Origin: Sediminispirochaeta bajacaliforniensis DSM 16054
GTDB taxonomy: Bacteria > Spirochaetota > Spirochaetia > DSM-16054 > Sediminispirochaetaceae
Direction: 5' to 3'
NCBI RefSeq assembly: GCF_000378205.1
Contig: NZ_KB899412.1
Span: 124,001 to 188,000 of the forward strand
Length of the DNA stretch: 64,000 nt
A program made the position numbers and the translations under genes. The notes under the pieces were generated by a model. It was not told where the DNA came from. It made no database searches and saw nothing but the letters and a program-made list of their open reading frames with translations. Position 1 is the first letter of the stretch, and each line of letters starts with the position of its first letter. Shown here piece after piece: positions 33,533 to 42,527 of the stretch.

Positions 33533-33907
33533 CTAATTGGAAAGCCTTCGATAAAAGCAGCTTTTTGCCCCGGTATGACAAGCCGGCCCCGTCTGTTCCA
33601 CTATGTAGAGGATGGTATCCCCATCGCAGTCGATGAGAATTTCCCTGACCTTCTGGATATGGCCACTGGTTTCTCCCTTTTTCCACAGCCTGTTCCTGCT
33701 TCTCGAATAGTAATGGGCATATCCCGTTTCCATCGATAAAGAGAGGGCCTCTTTGTTTACCCAGGCAAGCATCAGCACCATTCCTGTTTCCCATTCCTGT
33801 ACGACCGCCGGGACTAAGCCGCCTCCCTTTTCGAAATCGATCGCTTCTTTTGGGTCTGCTCCCGAAAGGGGAGGATGAAATTCCCCAGGGTTGTATTGTT
33901 TTTCCAT
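33533..33907 (-). CDS. hisI: Phosphoribosyl-AMP cyclohydrolase
   Basis: Opens the purine ring of phosphoribosyl-AMP in histidine synthesis. The 124-aa protein has [34 protein letters not shown] (split here: [10 protein letters not shown] and [18 protein letters not shown]), metal site DCDGDTILY and [12 protein letters not shown]. It is the cyclohydrolase alone, without the HisE pyrophosphohydrolase domain. The ATG at 33907 lies 8 bases after the upstream gene's stop; an in-frame ATG at 33940 would overlap that gene. No other his gene is in the window. Confidence 0.92.
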   Translation of the reverse strand: MEKQYNPGEFHPPLSGADPKEAIDFEKGGGLVPAVVQEWETGMVLMLAWVNKEALSLSMETGYAHYYSRSRNRLWKKGETSGHIQKVREILIDCDGDTILYIVEQTGPACHTGAKSCFYRRLSN

Positions 33908-33915
33908 AATGATGT

Positions 33916-35472
33916 CTATGTCTCCTCTTGCGGTATCCATCTGCCGTTTTTCAGTGTAAGCCCATATTTTGATGAAAGGCCTCTGCATAGCCCGGCATTC
34001 AGCACCTTACCAAGCTCTCTCAATGAGCTTGATCCCTTTGAAATATCGGGAAAATTGGGATCATCTAACCCAATTCCGCTGGTAAGAAGGCTTTCGGTGA
34101 GAAGCTTTGCAGCAAGAAATCGTTCGCTTTTTTTTACTCCGAAAATCAGGGGATGATCGAGCATGCCAATCACCTCCCAGGTTACCTGCTCCGCCTGACT
34201 ATAGCAGCCCGCATCTTTTTTCTGATCAGAGAAGCGCAGCGGAAGCTCTTTGATAATGGTATCCAGACGTGAACAAAGCTTTTTTAGGTCGAAAAGGGCG
34301 CTGGCGCAGTTGAATAGTATTGGTTTTCCCGAAGCTTCCACCCTTTGGAGCTCTTCGGGGGATATCGCCGGCCCGATATCGGCACAGTTTAACCGATCCT
34401 GTTCATCACGAATGAGTATGCCGCCTTTAACATCTACGGCGGTCTTGAAGGAGAATTCGAAGGCAGCCTGGGCGTCGCTCAAAGCAAAGAAGCCGAGTTG
34501 CAGAGGATCGGGACTGGCACCAAGGTTATCGACATTTCCAAGCCATGCAAAGCGGTATCCCCTTGCCAGAAGGGAGTTGTACACCTCTTTTAATGCAATG
34601 AAATTTTGTCCATGTCCACCGGGCAGGGGGAGCAGTCTATCTTTTTCTCCGAAGGCCTGGGTGAAAAGCCCTTTGGGCCTGCCCTGATTACTGTGGGTAT
34701 AGGCGGCAATCAGCGGCTGTATCCCCGACAGTGCCTTGGTTCCGTCTATTCCTGTCTCCTTGATGAGCGATGTCAAAAACGGACTGTTCCGATATTCCGC
34801 ATAGGCGGCGAGAATCTGATCGTTGTTATATTTACTTGTCATCTGGAAAAGCGGCAGAGGAATTGCATGCTTATCCCCTGTGCGTTGTCTGTAGGCCCGG
34901 GCACCAAGCAGTAAGGCCCGCATCTTCAATTCCATGAAACTTGGGCCCAAACTACCATCCGGATGAATGAATGCGGGGGTTATCCCCTTTGCCTTGCCCG
35001 CGGCATTGGGGGTTATCTCTTCGAAAATAGTGCGATACCATTCAAACAGGGAGGGAGCAAAGTCCCGGTTCTTTTTTTCGTCGACATAACTTGTGGCCGA
35101 TCCCCCGTTAAGAACACCAAAGGCACTCTTGGCGTACAATACGATTCCAATCCGCTCGAGTTCTCTTCGGGAAAAGGTAAGCATTCCCTTCTTGTTTACG
35201 TTATCCGGAATATATTCTTTATAACGAGGCCCTATGAGAGATTCCAGCCGTTTTTCGGCTGTCTTTCGGGGAACGGAAAGGCTCACATGCTCTTTTTCAC
35301 TCATATCGATGATACGCTTTCCATCCGGTTCGGGAATGGCGCGGACCGTTGCAGGTGTGAAATGATCAAAATTGCCCCGATTGAACCCATCAAGTATTGA
35401 AAGGGTGAGGGATCGGTCTATGGAGTGGATACGAAACTGTTCTTCAATGCGGCTTGAGAATTGCTGTTCCAT
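33916..35472 (-). CDS. UTP--sugar-1-phosphate uridylyltransferase (UDPGP family)
   Basis: Nucleotide-sugar pyrophosphorylase of 518 aa. Seen: [15 protein letters not shown], the UTP-binding loop where UDPGP enzymes have LNGG-x-[31 protein letters not shown], the metal/UDP-sugar loop; and [14 protein letters not shown] with the catalytic Lys region. Substrate could be glucose-1-P or GlcNAc-1-P. A TATACT box ends 6 bases before the ATG, so this gene may be transcribed on its own as a leaderless mRNA. Confidence 0.85.
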   Translation of the reverse strand: MEQQFSSRIEEQFRIHSIDRSLTLSILDGFNRGNFDHFTPATVRAIPEPDGKRIIDMSEKEHVSLSVPRKTAEKRLESLIGPRYKEYIPDNVNKKGMLTFSRRELERIGIVLYAKSAFGVLNGGSATSYVDEKKNRDFAPSLFEWYRTIFEEITPNAAGKAKGITPAFIHPDGSLGPSFMELKMRALLLGARAYRQRTGDKHAIPLPLFQMTSKYNNDQILAAYAEYRNSPFLTSLIKETGIDGTKALSGIQPLIAAYTHSNQGRPKGLFTQAFGEKDRLLPLPGGHGQNFIALKEVYNSLLARGYRFAWLGNVDNLGASPDPLQLGFFALSDAQAAFEFSFKTAVDVKGGILIRDEQDRLNCADIGPAISPEELQRVEASGKPILFNCASALFDLKKLCSRLDTIIKELPLRFSDQKKDAGCYSQAEQVTWEVIGMLDHPLIFGVKKSERFLAAKLLTESLLTSGIGLDDPNFPDISKGSSSLRELGKVLNAGLCRGLSSKYGLTLKNGRWIPQEET

Positions 35473-35478
35473 GCAAAA

Positions 35479-35484
35479 AGTATA
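35479..35484 (-). promoter_or_regulatory. -10 box of the UDPGP-hisI unit
   Basis: TATACT on the - strand, 6 bases before the ATG at 35472 and abutting the stop of the preceding gene. The -35 region is weak (TTATGG at 18 bases). Confidence 0.4.
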
Positions 35485-35937
35485 CTATGCATCGTCACTT
35501 TCCATAAAGAGGTATTTAAACTCCTCGGAGCTGATTTGGTCCACATCGCCGTCGACTTCCGGAACGATATCCGTGGAAGCAAGAAGCACTGCAGCTTCAT
35601 TTTTCTTTTTTAATCCAAGTTCCTGGAAATAGTCGGAGTGTGGGGATAGACCTATTTGGGAACCTAAAGTGCCGTCGGCGATTGCATTCATAAGCTCAGA
35701 AAAGGCAATCTGGGTCTTGTAAAGGAATCGAATATAGCGATTTCGATCAAGGAGAAAGGTACTTGAAAGAAGTGCGGAAGATAATCCCGAAAGCCGTTCA
35801 TCCAGAAACCGTATCTCATCGAGTACCTTTTCGGAGAAATAGGCTGCATCAACCTCAAGTGCAAGGTTTCGCTTCAAAAGATGGATGGTATCCATCAAAA
35901 AGAAAATGTCTGCCTCATAGTGGATCCATTGTCCCAT
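35485..35937 (-). CDS. Hypothetical helical protein
   Basis: A 150-aa protein, mostly helical (DAAYFSEKVLDEIRFLDERLSGLSSALL), with an acidic C-terminus (EVDGDVDQISSEEFKYLFMESDDA). No signal peptide or known motif. GAGGAG sits one base before the ATG, which is unusually close. Role unknown; it precedes the UDPGP gene and diverges from rpsF. Confidence 0.65.
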   Translation of the reverse strand: MGQWIHYEADIFFLMDTIHLLKRNLALEVDAAYFSEKVLDEIRFLDERLSGLSSALLSSTFLLDRNRYIRFLYKTQIAFSELMNAIADGTLGSQIGLSPHSDYFQELGLKKKNEAAVLLASTDIVPEVDGDVDQISSEEFKYLFMESDDA

Positions 35938-35968
35938 ACTCCTCTTTTCGGCAGAATCAGGGCTTATC

Positions 35969-35997
35969 TTGACATCGGATAGCCATTATGATAATCT
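35969..35997 (+). promoter_or_regulatory. Promoter of the rpsF-ssb-rpsR operon
   Basis: TTGACA (35969-35974), 17-base spacer, extended TG-A-TAATCT with -10 TAATCT at 35992-35997. Predicted start near 36004, giving a leader of about 52 bases. Confidence 0.7.
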
Positions 35998-36011
35998 CCC
36001 ATGACCTCTTT

Positions 36012-36033
36012 ATCCGTCCGAGAAGAGACGGAT
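36012..36033 (+). promoter_or_regulatory. Leader hairpin of rpsF, possible S6:S18 autoregulatory site
   Basis: ATCCGTC (36012-36018) pairs with GACGGAT (36027-36033) around an 8-base loop CGAGAAGA, in the short rpsF leader before AAGGAGG. Many bacteria carry an S6:S18 leader motif at this position; I cannot confirm the conserved CCG bulge. Confidence 0.4.
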
Positions 36034-36056
36034 CAGTATGTCCATAAGGAGGATAC

Positions 36057-36338
36057 ATGAGAACATACGAGCTGACTACTATCTTTAGAATGTCGGACGA
36101 GGAGTTCTCCAAAGGCAAGGAATTTGTGTCCGCCGAGCTTGAAAAGGCTGGCGCCACGATAAAAAGCCAGGAGGACAAGGGCATTCGCGAATTTGCGTAC
36201 TCCATTAAGAAAGAAAAGCGGGGCAGATATCTCTATCTTGAAACCGAACTTGATCCCACAAAGGTTATTGATCTTGAGCGGGCTTTCTTGCTCTCCGATT
36301 CCGTACTGAAGTTTCTCTTTGTAAAAAAAGAATCTTAG
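36057..36338 (+). CDS. rpsF: 30S ribosomal protein S6
   Basis: Small-subunit protein that binds 16S rRNA with S18. The 93-aa sequence has MRTYELTTIFR at the start, the central GIREFAYSIKKEKRGRYLYLETEL and LERAFLLSDSVLKFL. AAGGAGG lies 5 bases before the ATG. First gene of rpsF-ssb-rpsR-DUF2232-rplI-dnaB. Confidence 0.96.
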   Translation: MRTYELTTIFRMSDEEFSKGKEFVSAELEKAGATIKSQEDKGIREFAYSIKKEKRGRYLYLETELDPTKVIDLERAFLLSDSVLKFLFVKKES

Positions 36339-36347
36339 GCGATTGTC

Positions 36348-36782
36348 ATGGCCAACGATATTAATTCAGTAATTCTTGTCGGGCGGCTTACCCGGGATGC
36401 CGAGATGCGTTACACCAATAGTGGTATGGCGATTTGTAAATTTTCCGTTGCTGTAAACCGAAGAAAGAGGTCCGGTGATCAGTGGACGGATGAGGTGAAT
36501 TTCTTCGACATCACCCTGTTTGGGAAAAGTGCCGAAGGGGTTCATCAATATCTCGTAAAAGGGAAACAGGTGGCCATACAGGGAGAGCTGCGTCAGAATC
36601 GCTGGGAGCAGGACGGACAGACGAGAAGTAAAGTGGAAATCGTTGCACAGAATTTGGAGCTTTTGGGCGGGGGAGGGTCTTCTCCTTCTGGAGGAGGAGC
36701 TGTTCGCCAGGGGGCAAAGCCCTTTGAACAGTACAATTCAGGTCCCGGGCCGGAAGATTTTGATGACGATATACCCTTTTAA
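36348..36782 (+). CDS. ssb: Single-stranded DNA-binding protein
   Basis: Binds ssDNA in replication and repair. OB fold from NSVILVGRLTRDAEMRYTNSG to LVKGKQVAIQGEL and VEIVAQNLELLGG, a Gly/Ser linker, and the acidic tip FDDDIPF that recruits partner proteins. 144 aa. Starts 9 bases after rpsF. Confidence 0.97.
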   Translation: MANDINSVILVGRLTRDAEMRYTNSGMAICKFSVAVNRRKRSGDQWTDEVNFFDITLFGKSAEGVHQYLVKGKQVAIQGELRQNRWEQDGQTRSKVEIVAQNLELLGGGGSSPSGGGAVRQGAKPFEQYNSGPGPEDFDDDIPF

Positions 36783-36808
36783 GTTGTTAGAAACGAGGAG
36801 AATAGTTC

Positions 36809-37120
36809 ATGGCTGACGAGAATAATAGAGATTACAGATCCAAGGATAGGGATGATAGCCGCGATTCCGGCAACAGGGGCGGTAGGTCTTCCTTTCGTGG
36901 TGGTAAACGTCCCTTTTTCAAGAAGAAAGTATGCAGATTCTGTACCGGTAATATGGTGGCGGATTATAAGGACCCCGATGCACTCGGTCGCTTTGTAACC
37001 GAACGGGGAAAAATTCTTCCAAGAAGAATTACCGGCACATGTGCCAAACATCAGCGACTTCTTGCGAAGGAGATAAAGCGGGCCCGTGTGCTTGCCTATC
37101 TTCCTTTTGTGAAAAAATAA
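36809..37120 (+). CDS. rpsR: 30S ribosomal protein S18
   Basis: Partner of S6. Core: [43 protein letters not shown] and [11 protein letters not shown]. The core is preceded by about 35 residues of Arg/Asp/Asn/Gly-rich sequence ([19 protein letters not shown]), longer than in E. coli S18 (75 aa), so the protein is 103 aa. The CxxC pair suggests a zinc-type S18. Confidence 0.95.
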   Translation: MADENNRDYRSKDRDDSRDSGNRGGRSSFRGGKRPFFKKKVCRFCTGNMVADYKDPDALGRFVTERGKILPRRITGTCAKHQRLLAKEIKRARVLAYLPFVKK

Positions 37121-37130
37121 TACGTCGGAT

Positions 37131-38108
37131 ATGGTACAGGAAAAGTATTCAGCGGTAAGAAGTGACATAGTAAAAGGAGCGATCACGCTTGTGGTCTCTT
37201 TTGTCCTGTTTCAGTTTCGTGCCGTTTTTTTCCTTTTTCTGATACCGCTGTTTTTATATGGTATGAGACGCAGTTGGGAAAAAACTGCACTTGTACTCTT
37301 GGTTTTGTGGACCGCGCTGTTCGTACAGACGATGGTTCTGACTGCGGGAATTGATGTGCCGGGAATCGACAGAAAACTGCTTGTGCTGGTTGATTTGTCC
37401 TACCCTTCATTCCTTCTCGCAGGTATTCTGGGCTTTTTCTTGTTGAAAGGAAGGGCCCTGAAGCGATTTTTGATTGTTTCGGTTGCGGCCGGTTGCGTAA
37501 GTGTTCCTGTCATTCTTGCCGTTGCGGCGAATCAGAGCTTTACCGGTTTGCTTCGGGAACAGATCATCGCAATAACGGAGTTGTTACGCCAGCCCCTGTC
37601 TGATAGCGGAAGCTTTGAATCTTCGCTTTTAATGGCGCAACTGGATCCTCAGACGATGGTGGAAACGACGAAGGATCTTTTCTTCAGGTTTTCCCTTGCC
37701 GCTTACTGCGGAAGTCTTGTCTTTGGTTATGCTGTTGCCAGGGGAATACGGGCCCGGTTCCTTGGAGAGTCGCCTGTTGATGTGGCTGCCTTTCGGGTGC
37801 CGGATCGATGCATCTGGGGACTTTTGGTGGTTTTGCCGATAGTGGCCCTGGATCTTTTTGTTGATATTGGCTTTTGGGCTTATCCTTTCTGGAATGCCGC
37901 TACGGTGCTGCTGCTGATCTATGCATTCCAGGGGTTTGGGATCATTCGGTACCGAATGCTTCGTTCTCCGCGTCTTAGGAGAGCAAGGTTTTTTCTGACC
38001 GTATTGTTCCTGATGCTGTTGTTTCTGCCCGGGGCGAACATTGTCGCGTTATTGGCGATCCCCCTGCTCGGAGTTTCCGAGTTGTGGGTTCGGTATCGAG
38101 AAGTTTAG
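37131..38108 (+). CDS. DUF2232/YybS-like polytopic membrane protein
   Basis: A 325-aa inner membrane protein with about eight hydrophobic segments (for example ITLVVSFVLFQFRAVFFLFL, SFLLAGILGFFLL, RFLIVSVAAGCVSVPVILAV, IWGLLVVLPIVALDLFV, FFLTVLFLMLLFLPGANI). Position between rpsR and rplI is where YybS (DUF2232) sits in many bacteria, and the C-terminal ATVLLLIYAFQGFGIIRY agrees with that family. Function unknown. No clear ribosome site. Confidence 0.75.
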   Translation: MVQEKYSAVRSDIVKGAITLVVSFVLFQFRAVFFLFLIPLFLYGMRRSWEKTALVLLVLWTALFVQTMVLTAGIDVPGIDRKLLVLVDLSYPSFLLAGILGFFLLKGRALKRFLIVSVAAGCVSVPVILAVAANQSFTGLLREQIIAITELLRQPLSDSGSFESSLLMAQLDPQTMVETTKDLFFRFSLAAYCGSLVFGYAVARGIRARFLGESPVDVAAFRVPDRCIWGLLVVLPIVALDLFVDIGFWAYPFWNAATVLLLIYAFQGFGIIRYRMLRSPRLRRARFFLTVLFLMLLFLPGANIVALLAIPLLGVSELWVRYREV

Positions 38109-38123
38109 TAAGGAGAATAAAAT

Positions 38124-38723
38124 ATGAGCGGAACAAAGGTTATTCTGAACCAGGATGTCTATAACCTCGGAGAAGAGGGGGATGTCTGTGAAGTTGCCAA
38201 GGGATACGCCCGGAATTACCTTATCCCCAAAAAGCTTGCCGTTCCCTATAGTAAAGAAACGGTAGCGATTTTTGAGAGTCGCAGAGAGGCGATTGAGAAG
38301 CGCAAGGAAGAGAAACGACGGAGTGCTCTCGGCCTGAAGGGGCAGCTTGAGGGAGCCAGCATTGTTCTTTCCATGACTGCCGGTGATTCCGGAAAGCTTT
38401 TTGGTTCGGTAACCAACACCATGGTGGTGGAAGAGCTGAAAAAGATGGGCATTGAGGTCGAAAAGAAAAAGGTTGAGGTTCCCAGCAGTGCAATCAAGAT
38501 GCTTGGTGACTATACCATTCGTGTGAAGCTCTATGAAAATGAGGTCGCCGAAGTAAAGTTGACTGTCAAAGATGTTCATGCCAAGAAAGAGGAGGCCGAG
38601 GCAAAAGAGGCGGCCGCCCGGAAAGCTGTTCAAGAAGTCTTTGAGGAAAGCGAAATTGACGATGAGGACAGCATAGAAGATGAAGTTGATGAGGAAGAGG
38701 AAGTGTCCGACGAGGAAGAATGA
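38124..38723 (+). CDS. rplI: 50S ribosomal protein L9 with acidic C-terminal tail
   Basis: Two-domain 23S-binding protein: N-domain VILNQDVYNLGEEGDVCEVAKGYARNYLIPKKLA (given in parts: VILNQDVYNLGEEGDVCEV, GYARNYLIPK), the long connecting helix, and C-domain GKLFGSVTN to KLTVKDV at about residue 149, where L9 normally ends. A further 50 residues follow: an Ala/Glu/Lys helix, then an Asp/Glu-rich end (EDEVDEEEEVSDEEE). 199 aa in all. The stop overlaps the dnaB start (ATGA). Confidence 0.95.
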   Translation: MSGTKVILNQDVYNLGEEGDVCEVAKGYARNYLIPKKLAVPYSKETVAIFESRREAIEKRKEEKRRSALGLKGQLEGASIVLSMTAGDSGKLFGSVTNTMVVEELKKMGIEVEKKKVEVPSSAIKMLGDYTIRVKLYENEVAEVKLTVKDVHAKKEEAEAKEAAARKAVQEVFEESEIDDEDSIEDEVDEEEEVSDEEE

Positions 38724-40054
38724 ACTCTCCATCGTTAAAAGATAAGGTACCGCCTCATAACAGTGAGGCGGAGGCTGCTACACTCGGGGCAATGCTTCTT
38801 GATCCCGAGGCAGTCGGTATTGTCCTCCGGCATTTACGGCCGGAGGATTTTTATTCTGGCTATAATCGTAACATCTACTCGGCAATCCTTTCGCTCTTTA
38901 ACAAGGGGCAAGAGGTTGATTTGATCACCCTTACCGATGAGCTTCGGGCCAAGGGAAAGCTTGAGGCAAGTGGAGGGGCTGCCTATGCCACAACCCTTAC
39001 CTCAGTAGTTCCGACCAGTGCAAATGTCGAATACTATGCGAAAATTGTCAAGGATTCTAGTATCCGTCGCTCGCTTTTAAAGATTGCCGCCGAGCTTACC
39101 TCTCAGAGTCACGATGAATCGATAGACAGTCGGGAACTGATTGAAGAGGCCGAACGAAAGATTTTCGACATTACCGATAACCAGCAAACAGGAAGTTATC
39201 GCGGGGCCAATGAGATCATTAACGAAACGATTGCAGCAATTGAGAAACTTTATCACACAAAAAACAGCTATACCGGTATTCCCAGCGGATTTCCGGATCT
39301 TGATAATATGACAAGTGGCTTTCAACGAGCCGAGTTTATTGTGATAGGGGCCCGTCCCTCGGTAGGAAAGACCGCCTTTGCCCTTTCCATGGCGGCGAAC
39401 ATGAGCATAAAGAAAAGCGTTCCCATCGGTTTTTTTACCCTTGAGATGTCGGCGCAGGCCCTTATGCAGCGTCTTGTTTCGAGTGAAGCAAGGATCAATT
39501 CCCGGAACCTGCGTACCGGTTTTCTCAAGCCTTCCGATTTCTATAACCTTACCGAGGCTGCCGGGCGAATCTATGAGGCTCCGCTTTTTATCGATGATAC
39601 ACCCAATATCAAGTTGCTTGATCTTCGGGCCCAGGCGCGAAGAATGCGAAGCAAGGAAGGGGTGGAAGCACTTTTTATCGATTACATTGGCCTGATCGAG
39701 CCGGAAAACAAGGGGAATGTTCCCCGCCATGAACAGGTGGCTGAGATTTCCCGTTCTCTCAAATCCCTGGCTCGGGAACTCGATATTCCCATTATCTCTC
39801 TTTCCCAGGTGGGGCGGCAGTCCGAGGGAAAGGCTCCGACCCTTGCCGATCTCCGCGAATCGGGTTCAATAGAGCAGGATGCCGATGTCGTTATGTTTCT
39901 GCACCGGGAACGGGAAAGCGGCAAGGATGGAGAGCAGCAAACCAGTGTTAAGACCGAGCTTATTGTGGCAAAACAGCGAAACGGACCTGTCGGTACTATC
40001 GAAATTGCTTTTATTCCCCATTATACTAAATTTGAATCCCTTGCAAGGGAATGA
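38720..40054 (+). CDS. dnaB: Replicative DNA helicase DnaB
   Basis: Hexameric replication-fork helicase. N-terminal domain (PPHNSEAEAATLGAMLLDPE), linker, and RecA-like C-domain with TGIPSGFPDLDN, Walker A IGARPSVGKTAFALSMA, Walker B LFIDYIGLIEP, ISLSQVGRQSEGK and SGSIEQDADVVMFL. 444 aa, no intein. Overlaps rplI by 4 bases. Confidence 0.97.
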   Translation: MNSPSLKDKVPPHNSEAEAATLGAMLLDPEAVGIVLRHLRPEDFYSGYNRNIYSAILSLFNKGQEVDLITLTDELRAKGKLEASGGAAYATTLTSVVPTSANVEYYAKIVKDSSIRRSLLKIAAELTSQSHDESIDSRELIEEAERKIFDITDNQQTGSYRGANEIINETIAAIEKLYHTKNSYTGIPSGFPDLDNMTSGFQRAEFIVIGARPSVGKTAFALSMAANMSIKKSVPIGFFTLEMSAQALMQRLVSSEARINSRNLRTGFLKPSDFYNLTEAAGRIYEAPLFIDDTPNIKLLDLRAQARRMRSKEGVEALFIDYIGLIEPENKGNVPRHEQVAEISRSLKSLARELDIPIISLSQVGRQSEGKAPTLADLRESGSIEQDADVVMFLHRERESGKDGEQQTSVKTELIVAKQRNGPVGTIEIAFIPHYTKFESLARE

Positions 40055-40084
40055 TTTGTATTATGTTAATCAGGAGGATTGCCG

Positions 40085-40381
40085 ATGAGTTTGAAAGAAC
40101 GATACAACTTTGAATATCTTGCGAATGAGGCCGAGCGGCTGGTCCTTGAGAAGCTGGAGTACCATTTGAGTAGCGAAGAGTTTTCTTCGGTGTGTAAATG
40201 TCAGGATTGCGTTTTGGATATGGCAGCTTACGCCTTAAATAATGTCAGGCCCCTTTACCGTGTTTCTCTTATGGGGACGCTTTATGCCCACAATGTCGAC
40301 GACACCGACTATTCCCGTGACGTCGAAAAGAGTGTTCTTGAGGCAATTCGAAAAATTTCGGCAAATCCGTCTCACGATTAA
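40085..40381 (+). CDS. ComFB-family protein
   Basis: A 98-aa protein with the ComFB pattern: N-terminal YNFEYLANEAERLVLEKLEYHL, then CKCQDCVLDMAAYALNNVRPLYRVSLMG, where the CxCxxC group and the DM-A-ALN-xxPxY segment are conserved in the family. ComFB was first named from competence operons of Bacillus, and recent work on cyanobacterial members reports cyclic-dinucleotide binding. AGGAGG is 7 bases before the ATG at 40085. Last gene before a strong terminator. Confidence 0.8.
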   Translation: MSLKERYNFEYLANEAERLVLEKLEYHLSSEEFSSVCKCQDCVLDMAAYALNNVRPLYRVSLMGTLYAHNVDDTDYSRDVEKSVLEAIRKISANPSHD

Positions 40382-40468
40382 CACGCACTTTTACATAGTA
40401 TTCATTGGGGAATCGGGTCGGGAGTAGTGGCCTTTTTACCACCAAAATTCCTAACACTACGTTGGGGT

Positions 40469-40519
40469 AAAAACCGCAACCAGCCATGTCAATCGATATT
40501 GTTCTGGTTGCGGTTTTTT
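40469..40519. terminator. Bidirectional Rho-independent terminator
   Basis: AAAAACCGCAACCAG (40469-40483) pairs with CTGGTTGCGGTTTTT (40504-40518); 20-base loop; A-run on one side and T-run on the other. It separates the dnaB-comFB unit from the convergent WD40-like gene. Confidence 0.85.
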
Positions 40520-40520
40520 G

Positions 40521-42527
40521 TTACTTTGTATGCAAAAGCTTCTTTGCTTCTGGTGATGAAAAGGTGGCACCATCCTCATAAACAGCAGCCCAATTACTGT
40601 CATCGAAAAGGTAAAATGTCAGAAGTGCCCTGCCGTCATTCTTTGACCACATCGAAATTGAGTAGTCTCGGTTCAGGGAGAAAAGTAAGTTTTTATGCAG
40701 GGCAAGCCTTCTGGGAATGTGCTCGATCCGTCCAAGAGGGGTAAAACCGTCCCACTTGAGCAGCAAGACCCCTGAGTAGCCGAGGGAGGTGTAAAGATCG
40801 GTACCGTTGGGATCGGCTACGAAGGAAGCATCAGGATCTTCTCCGGGGTAGGTAAGAAGGGTGAATTCCCTCTCGAAGGCGTGACCGTCATGACTTTTCA
40901 GCACCGTACGAAGTTGCCCCCGCCGTTCCTCATATCCTAATGTGTAGAGACTCTTTGTTATATCGTTGTACGTGGTTCGAAAGACAAGGATGTCTTTGTT
41001 TGCAACGGGAACAGTCTCTCCGGTTTCCATGTCGATCCTTAAAAGGGAAGAGGAAAGGGTTCCGGTATTGCTGCGGCCCGCAATGATATTGGTATCGGAT
41101 ACCTTTGCTGCCGAGCGTATTCCGAAGGAACTTTGTGAAAGATTTTTTCTTCCGGAAGGGGACAAAATGGAAACCCTCCCTGATGCCTCCACCAGCATGA
41201 TATTTCCTTCCAGATCGGCATTACCCGCCTCGACAACGGGGCTTTGTACCTCTCCGATCCTGGTAAAAGTCCCGAGAGAAGGATCAAGACGAAAAAGCGG
41301 GGCCGGCGCGCTTGCAGTTGGGAAGACCAGAAACGATCCATCTTTCAGGACAACGGCTCCGGCAGCTGCGTTGTAGGGTGCGTTCAAACGCTTTGTACGG
41401 AAAAAACTTGCCTGATTACCGTTTGTTGAAAAGAGATCCGATTCGATAAGGACCATTTCACCGCTTTTAAGGCTCAATAACATTCCCCGTTCCGAAAAAT
41501 CAAAATCGGCTATGGCAGCGATTCTCGGTCTTGCAAAGACAACGGTTTCTCCCGAATAGAGCTGGTGAAGCAGGATTTCTCCCTCATTGTCGCCGGAAAA
41601 AAGCATCTCATCCCGAAAAGAGATGATGTGGGGGATGTAGCGTCCCGTTTTGATCGGCAGATTGCGCTTTTCAAAGCGAAGTGAGCCACTATCCCGGATA
41701 ACACTGAAAATGCTAAGCTCCGTTTCCGCTGCCTGCTGAGAAAGCACCGCCATATTCGAACTATCAGGATCATAGGAGATCGACAGAAGACCCTTGATAT
41801 CCTGTTTTGCAACAATCGATCCGTTTACAAGGCTTACGGCATAGAGCGTATTCCCCTCTTTTCCGAAGAGAAAGAGTCCGTCATCGGTGAACTGTACCTG
41901 ATTGAGCCCACTCTTTGTTCTTATGGGATTGGCCTTTGCCTCTCCTGTCGAGAGATCAAAGTATCGCAGGGTTCCCGAGGGAGTGTAAGCAAGCAGTGTT
42001 TTTTCCGATGCCGTTATAAAGACGGCGGAAACAATGCCGAAGCCTTCCTTTATTTTGTGCTCTTCGAATCCTTTTTCGGCGTTGAGAAAGATGAGGCTTT
42101 GCCAGTCGGTTTTTGCATATATGAGAAGAGAACCGGAGGGAGAGAATGCTATAAAAAGAGGGATCTCCTCGATTTTCTTTGAAAATATCTGTTCTTTTGT
42201 TTCCCAATCCCACAACTCCAGTCTGAAGGTGTTGATTCCGTCGGTCGTCACTAATGCAACCCTCGGAAGCTTCGGATGGATGGCAAGTTTTGGGATCGCC
42301 AGATGACTTGCCTGGATGGAAGATACCAAAAAGCCTTCGCGAGTGTTCCATATCTTGACCGATCCGTCTTCCGACGTCGTGGCAAGAAGATCATCCATCC
42401 GTCGCTCCATCGAGCTTATACTGGCGGTATGGCTGCTGCGAACGGTTACTTCTGCAGGAAGCTGCAAGATCGATCCGAGGATGAGAACAAGAGTGAGGAA
42501 AAGAAAAGGCGATAATCTACGGATCAC
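40521..42527 (-). CDS. Exported WD40-like beta-propeller protein
   Basis: A 668-aa exported protein: signal peptide LSPFLFLTLVLILGSILQLPAEV, then a WD-type blade (HTASISSMERRMDDLLATTSEDGSVKIWN) and many degenerate blades to the C-terminus (SISMWSKNDGRALLTFYLF), likely two propellers. Binding partner unknown. It is the last gene of the rseP side of the long - strand run and overlaps the CpXC gene by 4 bases. Confidence 0.78.
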   Translation of the reverse strand: MIRRLSPFLFLTLVLILGSILQLPAEVTVRSSHTASISSMERRMDDLLATTSEDGSVKIWNTREGFLVSSIQASHLAIPKLAIHPKLPRVALVTTDGINTFRLELWDWETKEQIFSKKIEEIPLFIAFSPSGSLLIYAKTDWQSLIFLNAEKGFEEHKIKEGFGIVSAVFITASEKTLLAYTPSGTLRYFDLSTGEAKANPIRTKSGLNQVQFTDDGLFLFGKEGNTLYAVSLVNGSIVAKQDIKGLLSISYDPDSSNMAVLSQQAAETELSIFSVIRDSGSLRFEKRNLPIKTGRYIPHIISFRDEMLFSGDNEGEILLHQLYSGETVVFARPRIAAIADFDFSERGMLLSLKSGEMVLIESDLFSTNGNQASFFRTKRLNAPYNAAAGAVVLKDGSFLVFPTASAPAPLFRLDPSLGTFTRIGEVQSPVVEAGNADLEGNIMLVEASGRVSILSPSGRKNLSQSSFGIRSAAKVSDTNIIAGRSNTGTLSSSLLRIDMETGETVPVANKDILVFRTTYNDITKSLYTLGYEERRGQLRTVLKSHDGHAFEREFTLLTYPGEDPDASFVADPNGTDLYTSLGYSGVLLLKWDGFTPLGRIEHIPRRLALHKNLLFSLNRDYSISMWSKNDGRALLTFYLFDDSNWAAVYEDGATFSSPEAKKLLHTK

